Part shown: positions 9,112 to 18,096 of the stretch, in pieces
Layout of the letters: every line of letters starts with the position of its first letter
Numbering within the stretch: the stretch's first letter is position 1
NCBI RefSeq assembly: GCF_025907915.1
Contig: NZ_JAPAAF010000001.1
Span: 62,001-126,000 of the forward strand
Length of the DNA: 64,000 bases
Direction of reading: 5' to 3'
Source: Gaoshiqia sediminis
GTDB lineage: Bacteria; Bacteroidota; Bacteroidia; Bacteroidales; Prolixibacteraceae
The notes under the pieces: generated by a model
Told to the model about the DNA's origin: nothing
What the model saw: only the letters and a program-made list of their open reading frames with translations
Database searches by the model: none
Program-made: the position numbers and the translations under genes

Positions 9112-11192
9112 CGGATCACTTTCAAGGTGCTTTCCCCATCCTCAAAGGGAATGCTGAAATAAAATTTCGAGCCTTTATCCACTTCTGATTCTACCACGAT
9201 TTTTCCGCCCAACAAGTTGGTGTAATGTTGTGCGATGGCCAGCCCCAGGCCGGTTCCCTCGTACTTGCGGCTCATTTTGTTGTCGATTTGGTGAAAGCGG
9301 TCAAAAATGCGGTCCAAATGATGGGGTTCCATGCCAATGCCCGTGTCGTTCACGAAAAAGCGGAGCTTGGTTTTTCCTTCCATTTGGTAGCCAAATTCAA
9401 CTTCTCCCAAAGAGGTGAATTTGATGGCATTGTCGATCAGTTTTTTCAGGACTTCGGTTAACAGGAATTTGTCGGTGGCCACCCCGAATTTCGGATTGGC
9501 ATTTTCGTTGTTCAGTTTCAGGCGGATTGGTTTGCTGCTCACCTCCAAACTGTACTCGCGGTACAGTTCCACCATCAGGTCGTTGATCTTGCAAAATCCT
9601 TTTTTAGCGATCACCTGCTTGCTTTCAATTTTCGAAATGCTGATCATGTCGTTGATCATCTCCATCAACAGCTTGCCGTTGCTGATGATGATATCGATGA
9701 AGCGGTTTTTCTCTTCCAGGTCGAAGTCGGGCGAGCCAATCATGCGCGAAAAACCGATGATGGCATTCATCGGGGTGCGTATTTCGTGTGAAATATTGGC
9801 CAGGAAGGCCGATTTCAGCTGATCGGCTTCTTCGGCTTTCAGCTTGGCTTCTTCCAGCCTGATTTCGGCCACTTTGCGTTTGGTGATGTCGCGGGCAATG
9901 GAAATGACCGACTGGTCGTCGAGCTTGGCTATCCGCATCTCAAACATGGCGGTGCCTTTTTCCGTTTCCAGCGCATATTCAATAGTTTCAATCGTATCGA
10001 ACCGGATCGCATTCTGAATGCACTGGAAGATTTTGCGCGACATTTTTTCCGAGAAGCCTACCTCAAAAATAGAGTTGCCGATAATGTCGTCAGCCTTAAT
10101 CAGGATCAGGTCCGATTCTTTAATGACAAAATCCACATAAATCCCATCCTTATCAATAATAAAAAACAGGTCGGGGATGGCTTCAAGCAGCACTTTGTAG
10201 CGTTTGCGGCTTTCCTTTAAACTGATAATGTTGTGTTGTTTCTGGCTGATGTCGTAAAACAGGCAGGCCAGCTGGTCTTTGGCCGGGTGCAGCACATACA
10301 TTTCCATCCATTTGTTCAGGTGTTCAATATGTAATTCAACCTTTTGTTTTTTTGAATGCAGGAAAAAGTTGTTCCAGTCGAATGATTGCCGGAATACTTT
10401 CGGAAAGATAATGTCGGCCTCTATGTTGCGCAATTCCCGCGAGTTGATCCGGAACAGGGTTTCAAAAGCATGGTTTACGCGGAGAACTTGCAAGCTGACC
10501 GGATTGTCCATTTCGTCGCGGTTAATTTGCATCAGCATAACTCCTTGGTGGAAATTCCGAAAGGTTTGGGAAAATTGCATTTCCATTTCTGCCACCTTGT
10601 TTCTCAGTTCGTGCAGGCTGCTCTCAAAACTCCAGGCCACCAGAAAACTGGCCGCAAATACTGCCGAAAGGACTAGAAAGGGGTTAAATATCAGTTCGTT
10701 TCTTTGCCAGATCAGGTTCAGCGCATCCGGCAATCTTCCTGCTTCTGATAAGTGAAAGGCTACGGTGAGCAAGCTGATGCTGTAGAAAAGTGCCAGTTTA
10801 AGTTTGGAAGGATTGAACAGTAACAAAAAGACAAATCCGCCCACCAAAGCCCAAAGGCTGTGTTGGAGGGTGCTATGCACCGGCAAAATGGCATAAGGGC
10901 GGGCTATGAAGAAAAAGTAAACCGGAAAGGGAATCAAAAAAACGCTGTTGATGGCACAGCCGGGACGGCCGTTGCGCAGGCAATACAGGGCGACCATGAA
11001 CGTTGCCATTAAGGTAACATCGCCCGGGATGCAGGGGTAGCTGGTATTTCCACTCATGGCTGAGGTGAAGTCAACCAAGCTCAAAATCAAGCCCGTGATG
11101 AGGATGAAATGTAATCCCAACGATTTCCACTTTTCCTTTCCGGAGCCCAACTGAAATGTTTTATGCAGGAGTTGTGATATCGAATTTAGCAT
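9108..11192 (-). CDS. Membrane PAS sensor histidine kinase
   Basis: The 694 residues read: about six membrane helices (residues 25-190, an integral membrane sensor), a coiled coil (190-212), a first PAS-like domain (about 212-318), a second PAS domain (about 333-440), then a HisKA helix with FLANISHEIRTPMNAIIGF (phosphoacceptor His469) and a HATPase_c domain with LIDNAIKFTSLGEVEFG, NDTGIGM and GTGLGLAIAQ. No receiver follows, so a separate response regulator or phosphotransfer protein is needed; none is adjacent. The stop overlaps that of the plug gene tail to tail. The ligand of the membrane sensor is unknown. Confidence 0.93.
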   Translation of the reverse strand: MLNSISQLLHKTFQLGSGKEKWKSLGLHFILITGLILSLVDFTSAMSGNTSYPCIPGDVTLMATFMVALYCLRNGRPGCAINSVFLIPFPVYFFFIARPYAILPVHSTLQHSLWALVGGFVFLLLFNPSKLKLALFYSISLLTVAFHLSEAGRLPDALNLIWQRNELIFNPFLVLSAVFAASFLVAWSFESSLHELRNKVAEMEMQFSQTFRNFHQGVMLMQINRDEMDNPVSLQVLRVNHAFETLFRINSRELRNIEADIIFPKVFRQSFDWNNFFLHSKKQKVELHIEHLNKWMEMYVLHPAKDQLACLFYDISQKQHNIISLKESRKRYKVLLEAIPDLFFIIDKDGIYVDFVIKESDLILIKADDIIGNSIFEVGFSEKMSRKIFQCIQNAIRFDTIETIEYALETEKGTAMFEMRIAKLDDQSVISIARDITKRKVAEIRLEEAKLKAEEADQLKSAFLANISHEIRTPMNAIIGFSRMIGSPDFDLEEKNRFIDIIISNGKLLMEMINDMISISKIESKQVIAKKGFCKINDLMVELYREYSLEVSSKPIRLKLNNENANPKFGVATDKFLLTEVLKKLIDNAIKFTSLGEVEFGYQMEGKTKLRFFVNDTGIGMEPHHLDRIFDRFHQIDNKMSRKYEGTGLGLAIAQHYTNLLGGKIVVESEVDKGSKFYFSIPFEDGESTLKVIR

Positions 11193-11322
11193 GAAATGGC
11201 CGCTCAGTTAAAATCGGACTAAATATAGTAATTTTTAATTGTTAAAAATCTTTTTTTGGAGCGCTTGGAAACGCAGGTTTTGAAAGCTGATTTTTAACAG
11301 GGATTAGGTTTTGGGGATTCTT

Positions 11323-11330
11323 TAGTTTTG
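11323..11330 (+). promoter_or_regulatory. Candidate -7 promoter element for pruA
   Basis: TAGTTTTG matches TAnnTTTG, 56 bases before the pruA start. A TTG at the canonical -33 spacing is not seen, so only the -7 part is supported. Confidence 0.4.
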
Positions 11331-11386
11331 TAGATCAAGGGTTAAGCTTGAATGTAATGTCCTGTTAACTAAATAAATCCAAAATT

Positions 11387-13024
11387 ATGCCCAAAGGAAT
11401 TTTTAATGTGCCAATTGCAAAAAATGAACCGGTAAAAACCTATGCCCCGGGGACTCCGGAACGGATTGGCCTACAGGCAAAACTTGCCGAACTGAGATCA
11501 ATGGAAGTGGAATTGCCCATGATTATTGGAGGCCGGGAAGTAACCACCGATCGACGGGTGCGCTTAGCGCCTCCGCACGAAATTAACCATACGCTGGGGT
11601 ATTACTACCAGGGCGATGCGTCTCATGTTCAAGTTGCCATTGATGCCGCTTTGGAGGCGAAATCCAACTGGGCCAATATGTCCTGGCAACATCGGGCAGC
11701 TATCTTTCTGAAAGCTGCCGACTTACTGGCTGGCCCCTATCGCGATAAAATCAATGCGGCCACCATGTTGGGCCAGTCCAAAAATGCGTTCCAGGCCGAA
11801 ATTGATGCAGCGTGTGAACTCGCCGATTTTTTCCGTTTTGGGGTGAAATGTATGGTCGAAATTTACCGGATGCAGCCCGAATCGGCTCCAGGCTTGTGGA
11901 ATTATAATGAATACCGTCCGCTCGAAGGGTTTATCTTTGCACTCACTCCGTTTAACTTCACTTCCATCGCCGGTAACCTGCCCGCCGCGCCAGCCATGAT
12001 GGGGAACGTGGTGGTGTGGAAACCGTCAAAAACTGCAATTTATTCAGCTGCCGTGATTATGGAAATTTTCCAGGAGGCCGGGCTGCCCGATGGGGTCATC
12101 AACCTGGTTTATGTGTCGGGACCGGTGGCCGCCGATGTGGTATTCCAACATCCTGAATTTGCCGGAATCCACTTTACCGGCTCTACTGCTGTCTTCCAGG
12201 GGATCTGGAAAACAATCGGCGAAAATATTCACCAATATAAATCCTATCCGCGCATCGTGGGCGAAACCGGGGGGAAGGATTTCATCTTTGCCGATCCTAC
12301 TGCCGATCCGCAAAGTTTGGCCATCGCCATGCTTCGCGGGGCATTCGAGTACCAGGGACAAAAATGCTCTGCAGCTTCCCGTGTGTATGTTCCCGAAAGC
12401 ATTTGGGACGATGTTCGCGAGCGGTTGGGGCGTGAGCTGGCAGCTGTGAAAATGGGGCCGCCCGAAGACTTTACCAATTTTGTGAATGCCGTGATTGATG
12501 AACCTTCATTCGACAAACTGGCCGGCTATATTGAACGGGCAAAGAACGATGCGGATGCCGAAGTGATTTTTGGCGGCAAGTGCGATAAAACGATTGGCTA
12601 CTTTATCGAGCCAACCGTCATCCAGGCCAAAACACCCGACTATATAACTATGACGGAAGAATTGTTCGGGCCGGTGCTGACGGTGTATGTGTACGACGAC
12701 GAAAAGATGGATGAAACACTGACAGTGCTGGATCATACCTCCATGTATGCGCTTACGGGTGCTGTTTTCTCTCAGAACCGCTACAACATCGAGAAGATCA
12801 CCAGGCGACTGGAAAATTCAGCCGGGAACTTTTACATCAACGACAAGCCAACCGGCGCTGTAGTGGGGCAGCAGCCATTTGGCGGCGCACGCGGTTCCGG
12901 TACAAACGATAAAGCAGGCTCTGTGTTTAATATGTTGCGCTGGGTTTCTGTACGCACCGTCAAGGAAACTTTTGTTTCGCCCACCAATTACATGTACCCG
13001 AACTTTTTACCCGATCAGCAGTAA
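11387..13024 (+). CDS. pruA: L-glutamate gamma-semialdehyde (1-pyrroline-5-carboxylate) dehydrogenase
   Basis: The enzyme oxidises glutamate-5-semialdehyde (in equilibrium with pyrroline-5-carboxylate) to glutamate with NAD+, the last step of proline and arginine catabolism. The 545-residue aldehyde dehydrogenase has TPFNFTSIAGNLPAAPAMMGN (about 187-206), the NAD-binding FTGSTAVF (263-270), the base Glu293 in ETGGKD and the nucleophile Cys327 in QGQKCSAASR. The length and the N-terminus with PGTPER and PHEINHTLGYYYQG fit the single-function P5C dehydrogenase subfamily rather than general ALDHs. No proline dehydrogenase is adjacent. A terminator follows at 13046-13076. Confidence 0.94.
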   Translation: MPKGIFNVPIAKNEPVKTYAPGTPERIGLQAKLAELRSMEVELPMIIGGREVTTDRRVRLAPPHEINHTLGYYYQGDASHVQVAIDAALEAKSNWANMSWQHRAAIFLKAADLLAGPYRDKINAATMLGQSKNAFQAEIDAACELADFFRFGVKCMVEIYRMQPESAPGLWNYNEYRPLEGFIFALTPFNFTSIAGNLPAAPAMMGNVVVWKPSKTAIYSAAVIMEIFQEAGLPDGVINLVYVSGPVAADVVFQHPEFAGIHFTGSTAVFQGIWKTIGENIHQYKSYPRIVGETGGKDFIFADPTADPQSLAIAMLRGAFEYQGQKCSAASRVYVPESIWDDVRERLGRELAAVKMGPPEDFTNFVNAVIDEPSFDKLAGYIERAKNDADAEVIFGGKCDKTIGYFIEPTVIQAKTPDYITMTEELFGPVLTVYVYDDEKMDETLTVLDHTSMYALTGAVFSQNRYNIEKITRRLENSAGNFYINDKPTGAVVGQQPFGGARGSGTNDKAGSVFNMLRWVSVRTVKETFVSPTNYMYPNFLPDQQ

Positions 13025-13045
13025 ACTGAAATATTAAGGAAAAAA

Positions 13046-13076
13046 GGAGATGATTTGTTTCGTCTCCTTTTTTTTT
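13046..13076 (+). terminator. Intrinsic terminator after pruA
   Basis: An 8-bp stem (GGAGATGA pairing with TCGTCTCC through one G-T wobble), a 6-base loop and then a run of nine T. It lies 22 bases after the pruA stop. Confidence 0.8.
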
Positions 13077-13090
13077 GAAGTCAGATCGCT

Positions 13091-13098
13091 TACTTTTG
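13091..13098 (+). promoter_or_regulatory. Candidate -7 element for the DivIC-like gene
   Basis: TACTTTTG matches TAnnTTTG, about 20 bases before ATG 13119 and just downstream of the pruA terminator. This suggests a separate start of transcription with a very short leader. Confidence 0.45.
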
Positions 13099-13118
13099 CC
13101 AGTAAGAAATGATCCGGA

Positions 13119-13418
13119 ATGAAATCAGCGCTGTTTTCCATTTTAAGACATCCAAAGGCTAAATTCGGCATCTTGCTGTTGGTCTTTGCCTTGTGGATTG
13201 GCTTTTTTGCCGAACACAACCTGGTGAGGCATTTCCAGGATAAATACAAGCTGAAAAAGCTGCTGGACCAAAAAGAATACCTCCAGGAAAAAATTCATTC
13301 CGACCAACGCAAGATCCAGGAACTGCAAACCAACCAGAAAAACCTGGAGAAATTCGCCCGCGAACAGTTCCTGATGAAAAAGGAAAATGAAGATGTTTTT
13401 GTGATCGTGGAAGAATAA
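13119..13418 (+). CDS. Septum formation initiator (FtsB/DivIC family)
   Basis: The small 99-residue protein has one membrane helix (about 15-31, FGILLLVFALWIGFF) followed by a charged coiled coil (about 38-80) and a C-terminal FAREQFLMKKENEDVFVI motif. The latter matches the conserved ARE-xxxMxKxxE-x-V/F block of FtsB/DivIC-like proteins. These proteins sit in the inner membrane at the division site and hold the FtsQ(DivIB)-FtsL complex together. The orientation (short cytoplasmic N-terminus, periplasmic coiled coil) is as expected. Typical length. No other division gene is adjacent. Confidence 0.85.
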   Translation: MKSALFSILRHPKAKFGILLLVFALWIGFFAEHNLVRHFQDKYKLKKLLDQKEYLQEKIHSDQRKIQELQTNQKNLEKFAREQFLMKKENEDVFVIVEE

Positions 13419-13566
13419 AGCTCCGTTTCCGGGTTTGATAAACCAGCTTTTCTCCCCGGTCAGCCATTCAAAGATGCTGTATAAACGAAACCGGATACCG
13501 ATTTTAGTTGTTTCTATTGTTTGATTAGTAGTTGATTTTTTTTAAATTGAACTGAATTTAAAGAAT

Positions 13567-14160
13567 ATGAACTTGGATATCAACATATTTAAAATAGAAA
13601 CCAACCACGTTTCACCCAGCAAGGGGCGCATCCTGATTGCGGAACCTTTCTTGCCCGGGAGCTACTTTAACCGCTCGGTGATCTTGTTGGTAGCCCACAG
13701 CGATAAAGGGGCAGTCGGTTTCATTTTAAATAAGAAAGTTGAATATCCGCTGAACGAGATCATCGGCGATTTTCCCGATTTCGATACCGAAGTGTATATT
13801 GGCGGTCCGGTCAGTACCGATTCTATTTATTTCATTCATTCACTGGGCGATACCATTCCCGGAAGTATCCATATTAAAGATGATTTGTATTGGGGAGGCG
13901 ATTTTGATGAACTGAAGCGCCATATCAACCTGGGTATGGTAAAACCCGATCAGGTTCGGTTTTTTCTTGGCTATTCCGGCTGGGATAGCGGTCAACTGGA
14001 AGAGGAGCTGAGTGAAAATACCTGGTTGGTGTCCGAAATCGAACCCAGGAATGTTATGGACTGCTCTCCGAAAAATAACATGTGGATTGAACTTGTCCGC
14101 GAATTGGGCGGGAAATATTCCATGTGGGAAAACTTCCCCGAAAACCCGTCACTGAACTAA
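13567..14160 (+). CDS. YqgE/AlgH family protein (UPF0301)
   Basis: The 197-residue protein has the YqgE hallmarks: GRILIAEPFLPGSYFNRSVI near the N-terminus, HSDKGAVGFILNK, IGGPVSTDSIYFIHS and VRFFLGYSGWDSGQLEEEL. The family is widespread and its biochemical function is not settled; AlgH was first linked to alginate regulation in Pseudomonas. It is cytoplasmic, with no signal peptide. Its 3' end overlaps the convergent aminotransferase-like gene by 12 bases. Confidence 0.9.
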   Translation: MNLDINIFKIETNHVSPSKGRILIAEPFLPGSYFNRSVILLVAHSDKGAVGFILNKKVEYPLNEIIGDFPDFDTEVYIGGPVSTDSIYFIHSLGDTIPGSIHIKDDLYWGGDFDELKRHINLGMVKPDQVRFFLGYSGWDSGQLEEELSENTWLVSEIEPRNVMDCSPKNNMWIELVRELGGKYSMWENFPENPSLN

Positions 14161-14970
14161 CTCACGGTTCAGCGCATCACTGATTATTTTAACCGTTTTG
14201 TTGAAGTAGCGCTTCATCCCAAAAGCTTTTACCCAGCGGATGCCTTGCAGATCGTCGGCCAGGAAAACTTCATCGGCCTGTAACAGATCGTCCGGTGAAA
14301 GGGAGCTTTCTTCTTGAAAGTTGAGTCCCGTCTTCTGACAAATTTGCCGGACAGCATGCCTGGCGGGGCTGATGAAAACACCGGTTTCCGGCGCCGGGGT
14401 GCTGACCGTGTTGTCGTTAATCAGGAACAGGTTGCTGCCGGGCACTTCCAGCAGGCTGCGTTCGGCATTTTGTAAAATCAGTTCGGTAGAAGGAGTTAGG
14501 CTGGCGGCCCGTAGTATCTGCCAGTAGTTTTCTGAGCCAAGGCGCAAAGCTGAGAGTGGTGAGTTGGCTTTGCTGATTTTGCCAAAAACACCCAATGTAA
14601 TCCCGTCCGTGTTCCATGCGTAGCCAGTTTCCGGAATCTCTTCAGTTTTAATCAGGAAACTGGTGTTGCTGTTTTTTTTGAAAAAGCAAACATCGATACG
14701 GGCACTTTTAAAAAGCTTGTTTTTTACCAGTGTGCGTTCCAATTGCCGTTTCAATTCTCTGGCCCCGTTTGTCAAAACCTCAGGCACCGGTTGGTTGAGC
14801 AGCTGAAATTGCAGGTCGATCAATGCCAGGTGTTCGTCCCAAAACATAAACTGGCTGCGGATGGCGCGAAGAGTTTCCGAAAAAAGCAGGTATTCGAAAT
14901 CATGTGCCGTGAAGATTTTTTCTTCCTGCCTGAAAAAACGGCCATCGAGCTGGATAAACGGTGAACTCAT
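14149..14970 (-). CDS. Class IV aminotransferase homologue lacking the PLP lysine
   Basis: The fold is that of class IV PLP enzymes (PabC/IlvE group). The 273 residues include ELILQNAERSLLEVPGSNLF (from about 163), which corresponds to the E...SNLF block, then VSTPAPETGVFISPARHAV, the cofactor-phosphate and C-terminal region. The Schiff-base lysine of the family lies in a motif like I-K-T-L-N-Y; here the matching stretch is ALRLGSENYW (141-150) and carries Arg143 instead, with no lysine between 134 and 212. The codon is CGC, so a single-base error is unlikely. It may therefore be inactive, use another residue, or have a different role. It is the last gene of the amn-holA-rhomboid operon, 24 bases after the rhomboid gene. 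Confidence 0.75.
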   Translation of the reverse strand: MSSPFIQLDGRFFRQEEKIFTAHDFEYLLFSETLRAIRSQFMFWDEHLALIDLQFQLLNQPVPEVLTNGARELKRQLERTLVKNKLFKSARIDVCFFKKNSNTSFLIKTEEIPETGYAWNTDGITLGVFGKISKANSPLSALRLGSENYWQILRAASLTPSTELILQNAERSLLEVPGSNLFLINDNTVSTPAPETGVFISPARHAVRQICQKTGLNFQEESSLSPDDLLQADEVFLADDLQGIRWVKAFGMKRYFNKTVKIISDALNRELVQ

Positions 14971-14994
14971 CGAAAACGGATTTGGCTGCGTATT

Positions 14995-15603
14995 TTAGAT
15001 CAGACGGAACAGTTTATCGAGAAAACGCTCCAGAAACTGAAAATTGAGCAAAATGGGAAACACAAAGCCAAAAAGAGCTCCCAAAAAATGGGCATCGTGG
15101 GCAATGTTGTCGTTTTGTTTGCGGCTCATGTAGTAGGAATAAACAAGGTACAAAACCGCGAAAACAATTCCGGGAACGGGAATCACCCCGAAAAAATAGA
15201 TTTTGTCCCACGGTTCGAAAAAGATGGCGGCGAATAGCACTGCCGAAACGGCGCCCGACGCGCCCACCGCGTTGTAATAGTAATTGTTCCGGTGTTTGAA
15301 AAGGGCATACCCGTTTGATGCGATCATGCCGCCAAAATACAGGATCAGGAAATAAGCATTGGCCATGCGCCCGAAACTGTATTCAAAATACATTTCGATG
15401 GCCCGTCCGAACGATAGTAATACGATCATGTTGACAATCAGGTGTTCCCAGTTGGCATGAACAAAGCCATGCGTGATCATCCGGTGGTATTCTTTCCGGT
15501 GGTAAATTTGGCTGGCATTAAACTGGAGCTTCTCCATCAGGTCGGTCCGGTTAAAGGCAGCGATGGAAACGATACTTGTTATGGCAATGATGATGATGGT
15601 CAT
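14995..15603 (-). CDS. Rhomboid family intramembrane serine protease
   Basis: The start is set at ATG 15603, because the longer frame runs back into holA. The 202-residue protein has six membrane helices, HGFVHANWEHLIVNM (45-59, the conserved H-xxx-N region), the catalytic serine in GASG (Ser116) and the catalytic histidine in AHFLGALFG (His172). It is thus a complete catalytic dyad protease that cuts transmembrane segments of client proteins within the membrane. Substrates are unknown. It is embedded 5 bases after holA, in an operon reading amn, holA, rhomboid, aminotransferase-like. Confidence 0.92.
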   Translation of the reverse strand: MTIIIIAITSIVSIAAFNRTDLMEKLQFNASQIYHRKEYHRMITHGFVHANWEHLIVNMIVLLSFGRAIEMYFEYSFGRMANAYFLILYFGGMIASNGYALFKHRNNYYYNAVGASGAVSAVLFAAIFFEPWDKIYFFGVIPVPGIVFAVLYLVYSYYMSRKQNDNIAHDAHFLGALFGFVFPILLNFQFLERFLDKLFRLI

Positions 15604-15608
15604 GTCGG

Positions 15609-16607
15609 TTAGTGTAAAATTCGGTAAATCATTTCTTTCTGAAGGTCGCCGCTGTCGGAGGAAACATTGCCCCATCCCTTGGATTTCATGTCGTATTCGC
15701 GCAGGATGGAAATAATTTCAACCACCTTGCGAATAGGGTATTGTTTGGCTGCGGAAACATACGAGCGGACAAAAAACGGACTCACCTGTAAGGCCGAAGC
15801 TACGGCATTTTGCGATTTGTCTTCCAAAAAATGGTAGGTTAATATCTTCATAAAAAAGAAATACAAACTGGCCACGGTGCGCGTGAACGGGTTCGAGTTG
15901 GGATTGGCCGCAAAATAGTTGATGATTTGGTTTGACTTCAATATGTTCCTTTCCCCCAGCGCGTTTTGCAGCTCGAAGATGTTGTAATCCTTGCTGATCC
16001 CGATATTCTTCTCGATGTGGTCGGGCGTGATGCGCGTTTGCCCCGGCAGGCTGATAATGAGCTTGTTTAGTTCGTTGGCTACCTTGCTCAGGTCGGTGCC
16101 CAGGTATTCGGCCAGCATGGCCGAGGCTTGCGGCTCGATACTGTACTGGTGGGCTTTCAGATAGCTGTTGATCCAGGCCGGCAGCTGGTTGTCGTAAATC
16201 TTTTTCGACTCGAACAGGACGCCGGTTTTCGCCACTTGCTTGGTGAATGTTTTTCGTTTGTCGAGTGTTTTGTATTTATAGCTGAGAACCAGTATCGTCG
16301 ATTTCAACGGGTTTTTGACATACGGCTCCAGATCTTCGATCTTTTTGATGTTTTGGGCTTCGCGGACGATAACCACCTGGTGGTTGGCCATCATCGGGAA
16401 GCGCCTCGCGTAGGTAATGATGGTGTCCACGTCCGTATCTTTGCCATACAAAACATGCTGGTTGAAACCCTTCTCGGCTTCGGTAAGCACATGCTGGGCA
16501 ATGTACTCCGAGATCTGGTCGATAAAATAACTTTCTTCACCCATCAAAAAATAAACGGGGTGATATATTTTATTTCGCAGGTTGGCAAGAATATCTTCGT
16601 AATTCAT
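15609..16607 (-). CDS. holA: DNA polymerase III, delta subunit
   Basis: The delta subunit of the clamp loader opens the beta sliding clamp. The 332-residue protein begins YEDILANLRNKIYHPVYFLMGEESYFIDQI, with the PVYFLMGEE(E)-type Walker-like N-terminus of HolA, and contains LEPYVKNPLKSTILVLSYKYK, LSKVANELNKL and DYNIFELQNALG blocks typical of delta. The C-terminal domain (ASLYFFFMKIL, QVSPFFVRSYVSAAKQY) is the collar domain. The gene is 17 bases after amn. Confidence 0.92.
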   Translation of the reverse strand: MNYEDILANLRNKIYHPVYFLMGEESYFIDQISEYIAQHVLTEAEKGFNQHVLYGKDTDVDTIITYARRFPMMANHQVVIVREAQNIKKIEDLEPYVKNPLKSTILVLSYKYKTLDKRKTFTKQVAKTGVLFESKKIYDNQLPAWINSYLKAHQYSIEPQASAMLAEYLGTDLSKVANELNKLIISLPGQTRITPDHIEKNIGISKDYNIFELQNALGERNILKSNQIINYFAANPNSNPFTRTVASLYFFFMKILTYHFLEDKSQNAVASALQVSPFFVRSYVSAAKQYPIRKVVEIISILREYDMKSKGWGNVSSDSGDLQKEMIYRILH

Positions 16608-16624
16608 ATCCGGTTTTTCCGTGT

Positions 16625-17395
16625 TTAAAATTTCAGGTGTTTCACCGATCTTCCGTCCGTTTTTATTTCTATCAGGGCGTCAATCCCGATTTTCAGGTGC
16701 AATTCCACAAAATTGGTGGTGACTTTTTTATCGCTGGCCTCTGTTTTTATACCAGTCGAAATCATCGGCTGGTCCGACACCAGCAGCAAGGCGCCAGTAG
16801 GAATTTGATTGGCGAAGCCGACGGTGAAAATGGTGGCCGTTTCCATGTCGATGGCCATGGCCCGGGTTTTATAGAGGTATTTTTTGAAACGTTCGTCGTA
16901 TTCCCATACCCGCTTGTTGGTCGTGTAAACCGTTCCGGTCCAGTAGTCCATTTTATTTTCGCGAATGGCGGTGGAAACGGCCCGTTGCAGGTTAAACGCC
17001 GGAAGGGCAGGGATCTCGGGCGGCAGATAATCGTTGGAAGTTCCATCGCTGCGGATGGCAGCAATGGGGAGGATCAGATCGCCCAGTTTGTTTTTTGGTT
17101 TCAATCCGCCGCATTTGCCCAAAAAAAGCACGGCTTTGGGCATGATGGCACTGAGCAGGTCCATGATGGTGGCCGCATTGGGGCTTCCCATGCCAAAGTT
17201 GATGATAGTCATTCCTTCTGCCGATGCATTGGGCATATTTTTGTCCTCACCAATCACGGGAACATTAAACCGTTCGGCAAACATTTCGACATACAACTGA
17301 AAATTGGTCAGCAAAATATATTCACCGAAATCTTCCAGCTTGCGCCCGGTATAGCGCGGAAGCCAGTTGTCAACAATTTCTTTTTTCGTTTTCAC
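16625..17395 (-). CDS. amn: AMP nucleosidase
   Basis: The enzyme hydrolyses AMP to adenine and ribose-5-phosphate. At 256 residues this is the short form common in Bacteroidota, consisting of the phosphorylase-superfamily domain without the extra N-terminal domain of E. coli Amn. Seen: INFGMGSPNAATIMDLL (65-81), AVLFLGKCGGL, SNDYLPPEIPALPAF and MAIDMETATIFTVGF, the E-x-A/T block that contacts the ribose. The start is GTG at 17395. It is the first gene of the unit that includes holA. It could be mistaken for another nucleoside phosphorylase, but the YLPPEIPALP block is characteristic. Confidence 0.88.
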   Translation of the reverse strand: MKTKKEIVDNWLPRYTGRKLEDFGEYILLTNFQLYVEMFAERFNVPVIGEDKNMPNASAEGMTIINFGMGSPNAATIMDLLSAIMPKAVLFLGKCGGLKPKNKLGDLILPIAAIRSDGTSNDYLPPEIPALPAFNLQRAVSTAIRENKMDYWTGTVYTTNKRVWEYDERFKKYLYKTRAMAIDMETATIFTVGFANQIPTGALLLVSDQPMISTGIKTEASDKKVTTNFVELHLKIGIDALIEIKTDGRSVKHLKF

Positions 17396-17633
17396 GTCGC
17401 TAAATCTTAGTTTTTAAAACAGTAAGCCGATATGCCCAAATGGTTGCAACCTGCCATCCGAAAGCGTCTCCTGGTGAAGGTAGGTTTTTAATTTGTCCCT
17501 GGGGCAAAAAGCCAACATTCATTTTCCGTGGAATGAAGCATTTTTTTTTGCATTTTTGGACAGCCAGACCAAAACGAAACAGGGTGGCTTACGCAACGAA
17601 TTTCACAAAAATACAACTTTGTATTGGCATACT

Positions 17634-18092
17634 ATGTTCACGAAATTAAATTTACCAACATATTCATTTCGCACCACGCAGGAATCGGGCAAGCTGAGGA
17701 TCTTTGACGAGATCCGGAAGAAGTTCCTGGTGCTGACCCCCGAAGAGTGGGTACGTCAGAATTTTGTCCGTTTCCTGATTGAGGAAAAGGGCTTCCCTGC
17801 CCAACTGATGGCCTTGGAAAGCGGACTGAAAGTGAACCAAAACCAGTTCCGGGCCGATCTGCTGGTGTACGACCGTGCCGGCCAGCCCCTGCTGGTGGTC
17901 GAGTTTAAAGCGCCAACGGTGAAGGTAACTCAGGAAACGTTTGATCAGGTGGCGCGCTACAACATGAAATTCCAGGTGCCTTACGTGATTGTTTCCAACG
18001 GGCTCAGCCATTATTGCTGTCAGATTGATTTTTCCACAAAAACCTATTCATTCCTGAAAGAGATCCCGGCTTTTGGTGAGCTGATTGGATAA
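17634..18092 (+). CDS. HsdR N-terminal-like nuclease-fold protein (HSDR_N_2)
   Basis: The start is placed at ATG 17634; a longer frame upstream lacks a conserved sequence. The 152-residue protein matches the type I restriction enzyme R-protein N-terminal domain (PF13588): EEWVRQNFVRFLIEEKGFP, then the PD-(D/E)xK core FRADLLVYDRAGQPLLVVEFKAP (Asp about 78, Glu-x-Lys about 90-92) and QVARYNMKFQVPYVIVSNG. Stand-alone copies are common in Bacteroidota beside housekeeping genes; no helicase or specificity subunit is present, so it is not a restriction system by itself. It ends 4 bases before the convergent Fic gene. Confidence 0.85.
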   Translation: MFTKLNLPTYSFRTTQESGKLRIFDEIRKKFLVLTPEEWVRQNFVRFLIEEKGFPAQLMALESGLKVNQNQFRADLLVYDRAGQPLLVVEFKAPTVKVTQETFDQVARYNMKFQVPYVIVSNGLSHYCCQIDFSTKTYSFLKEIPAFGELIG

Positions 18093-18096
18093 TTAG

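Noticed and set aside
17440-17633. Longer N-terminal extension of the HsdR_N-like gene (frame open from 17493)
   Set aside because: The added residues have no family similarity, and ATG 17634 gives the conserved length.
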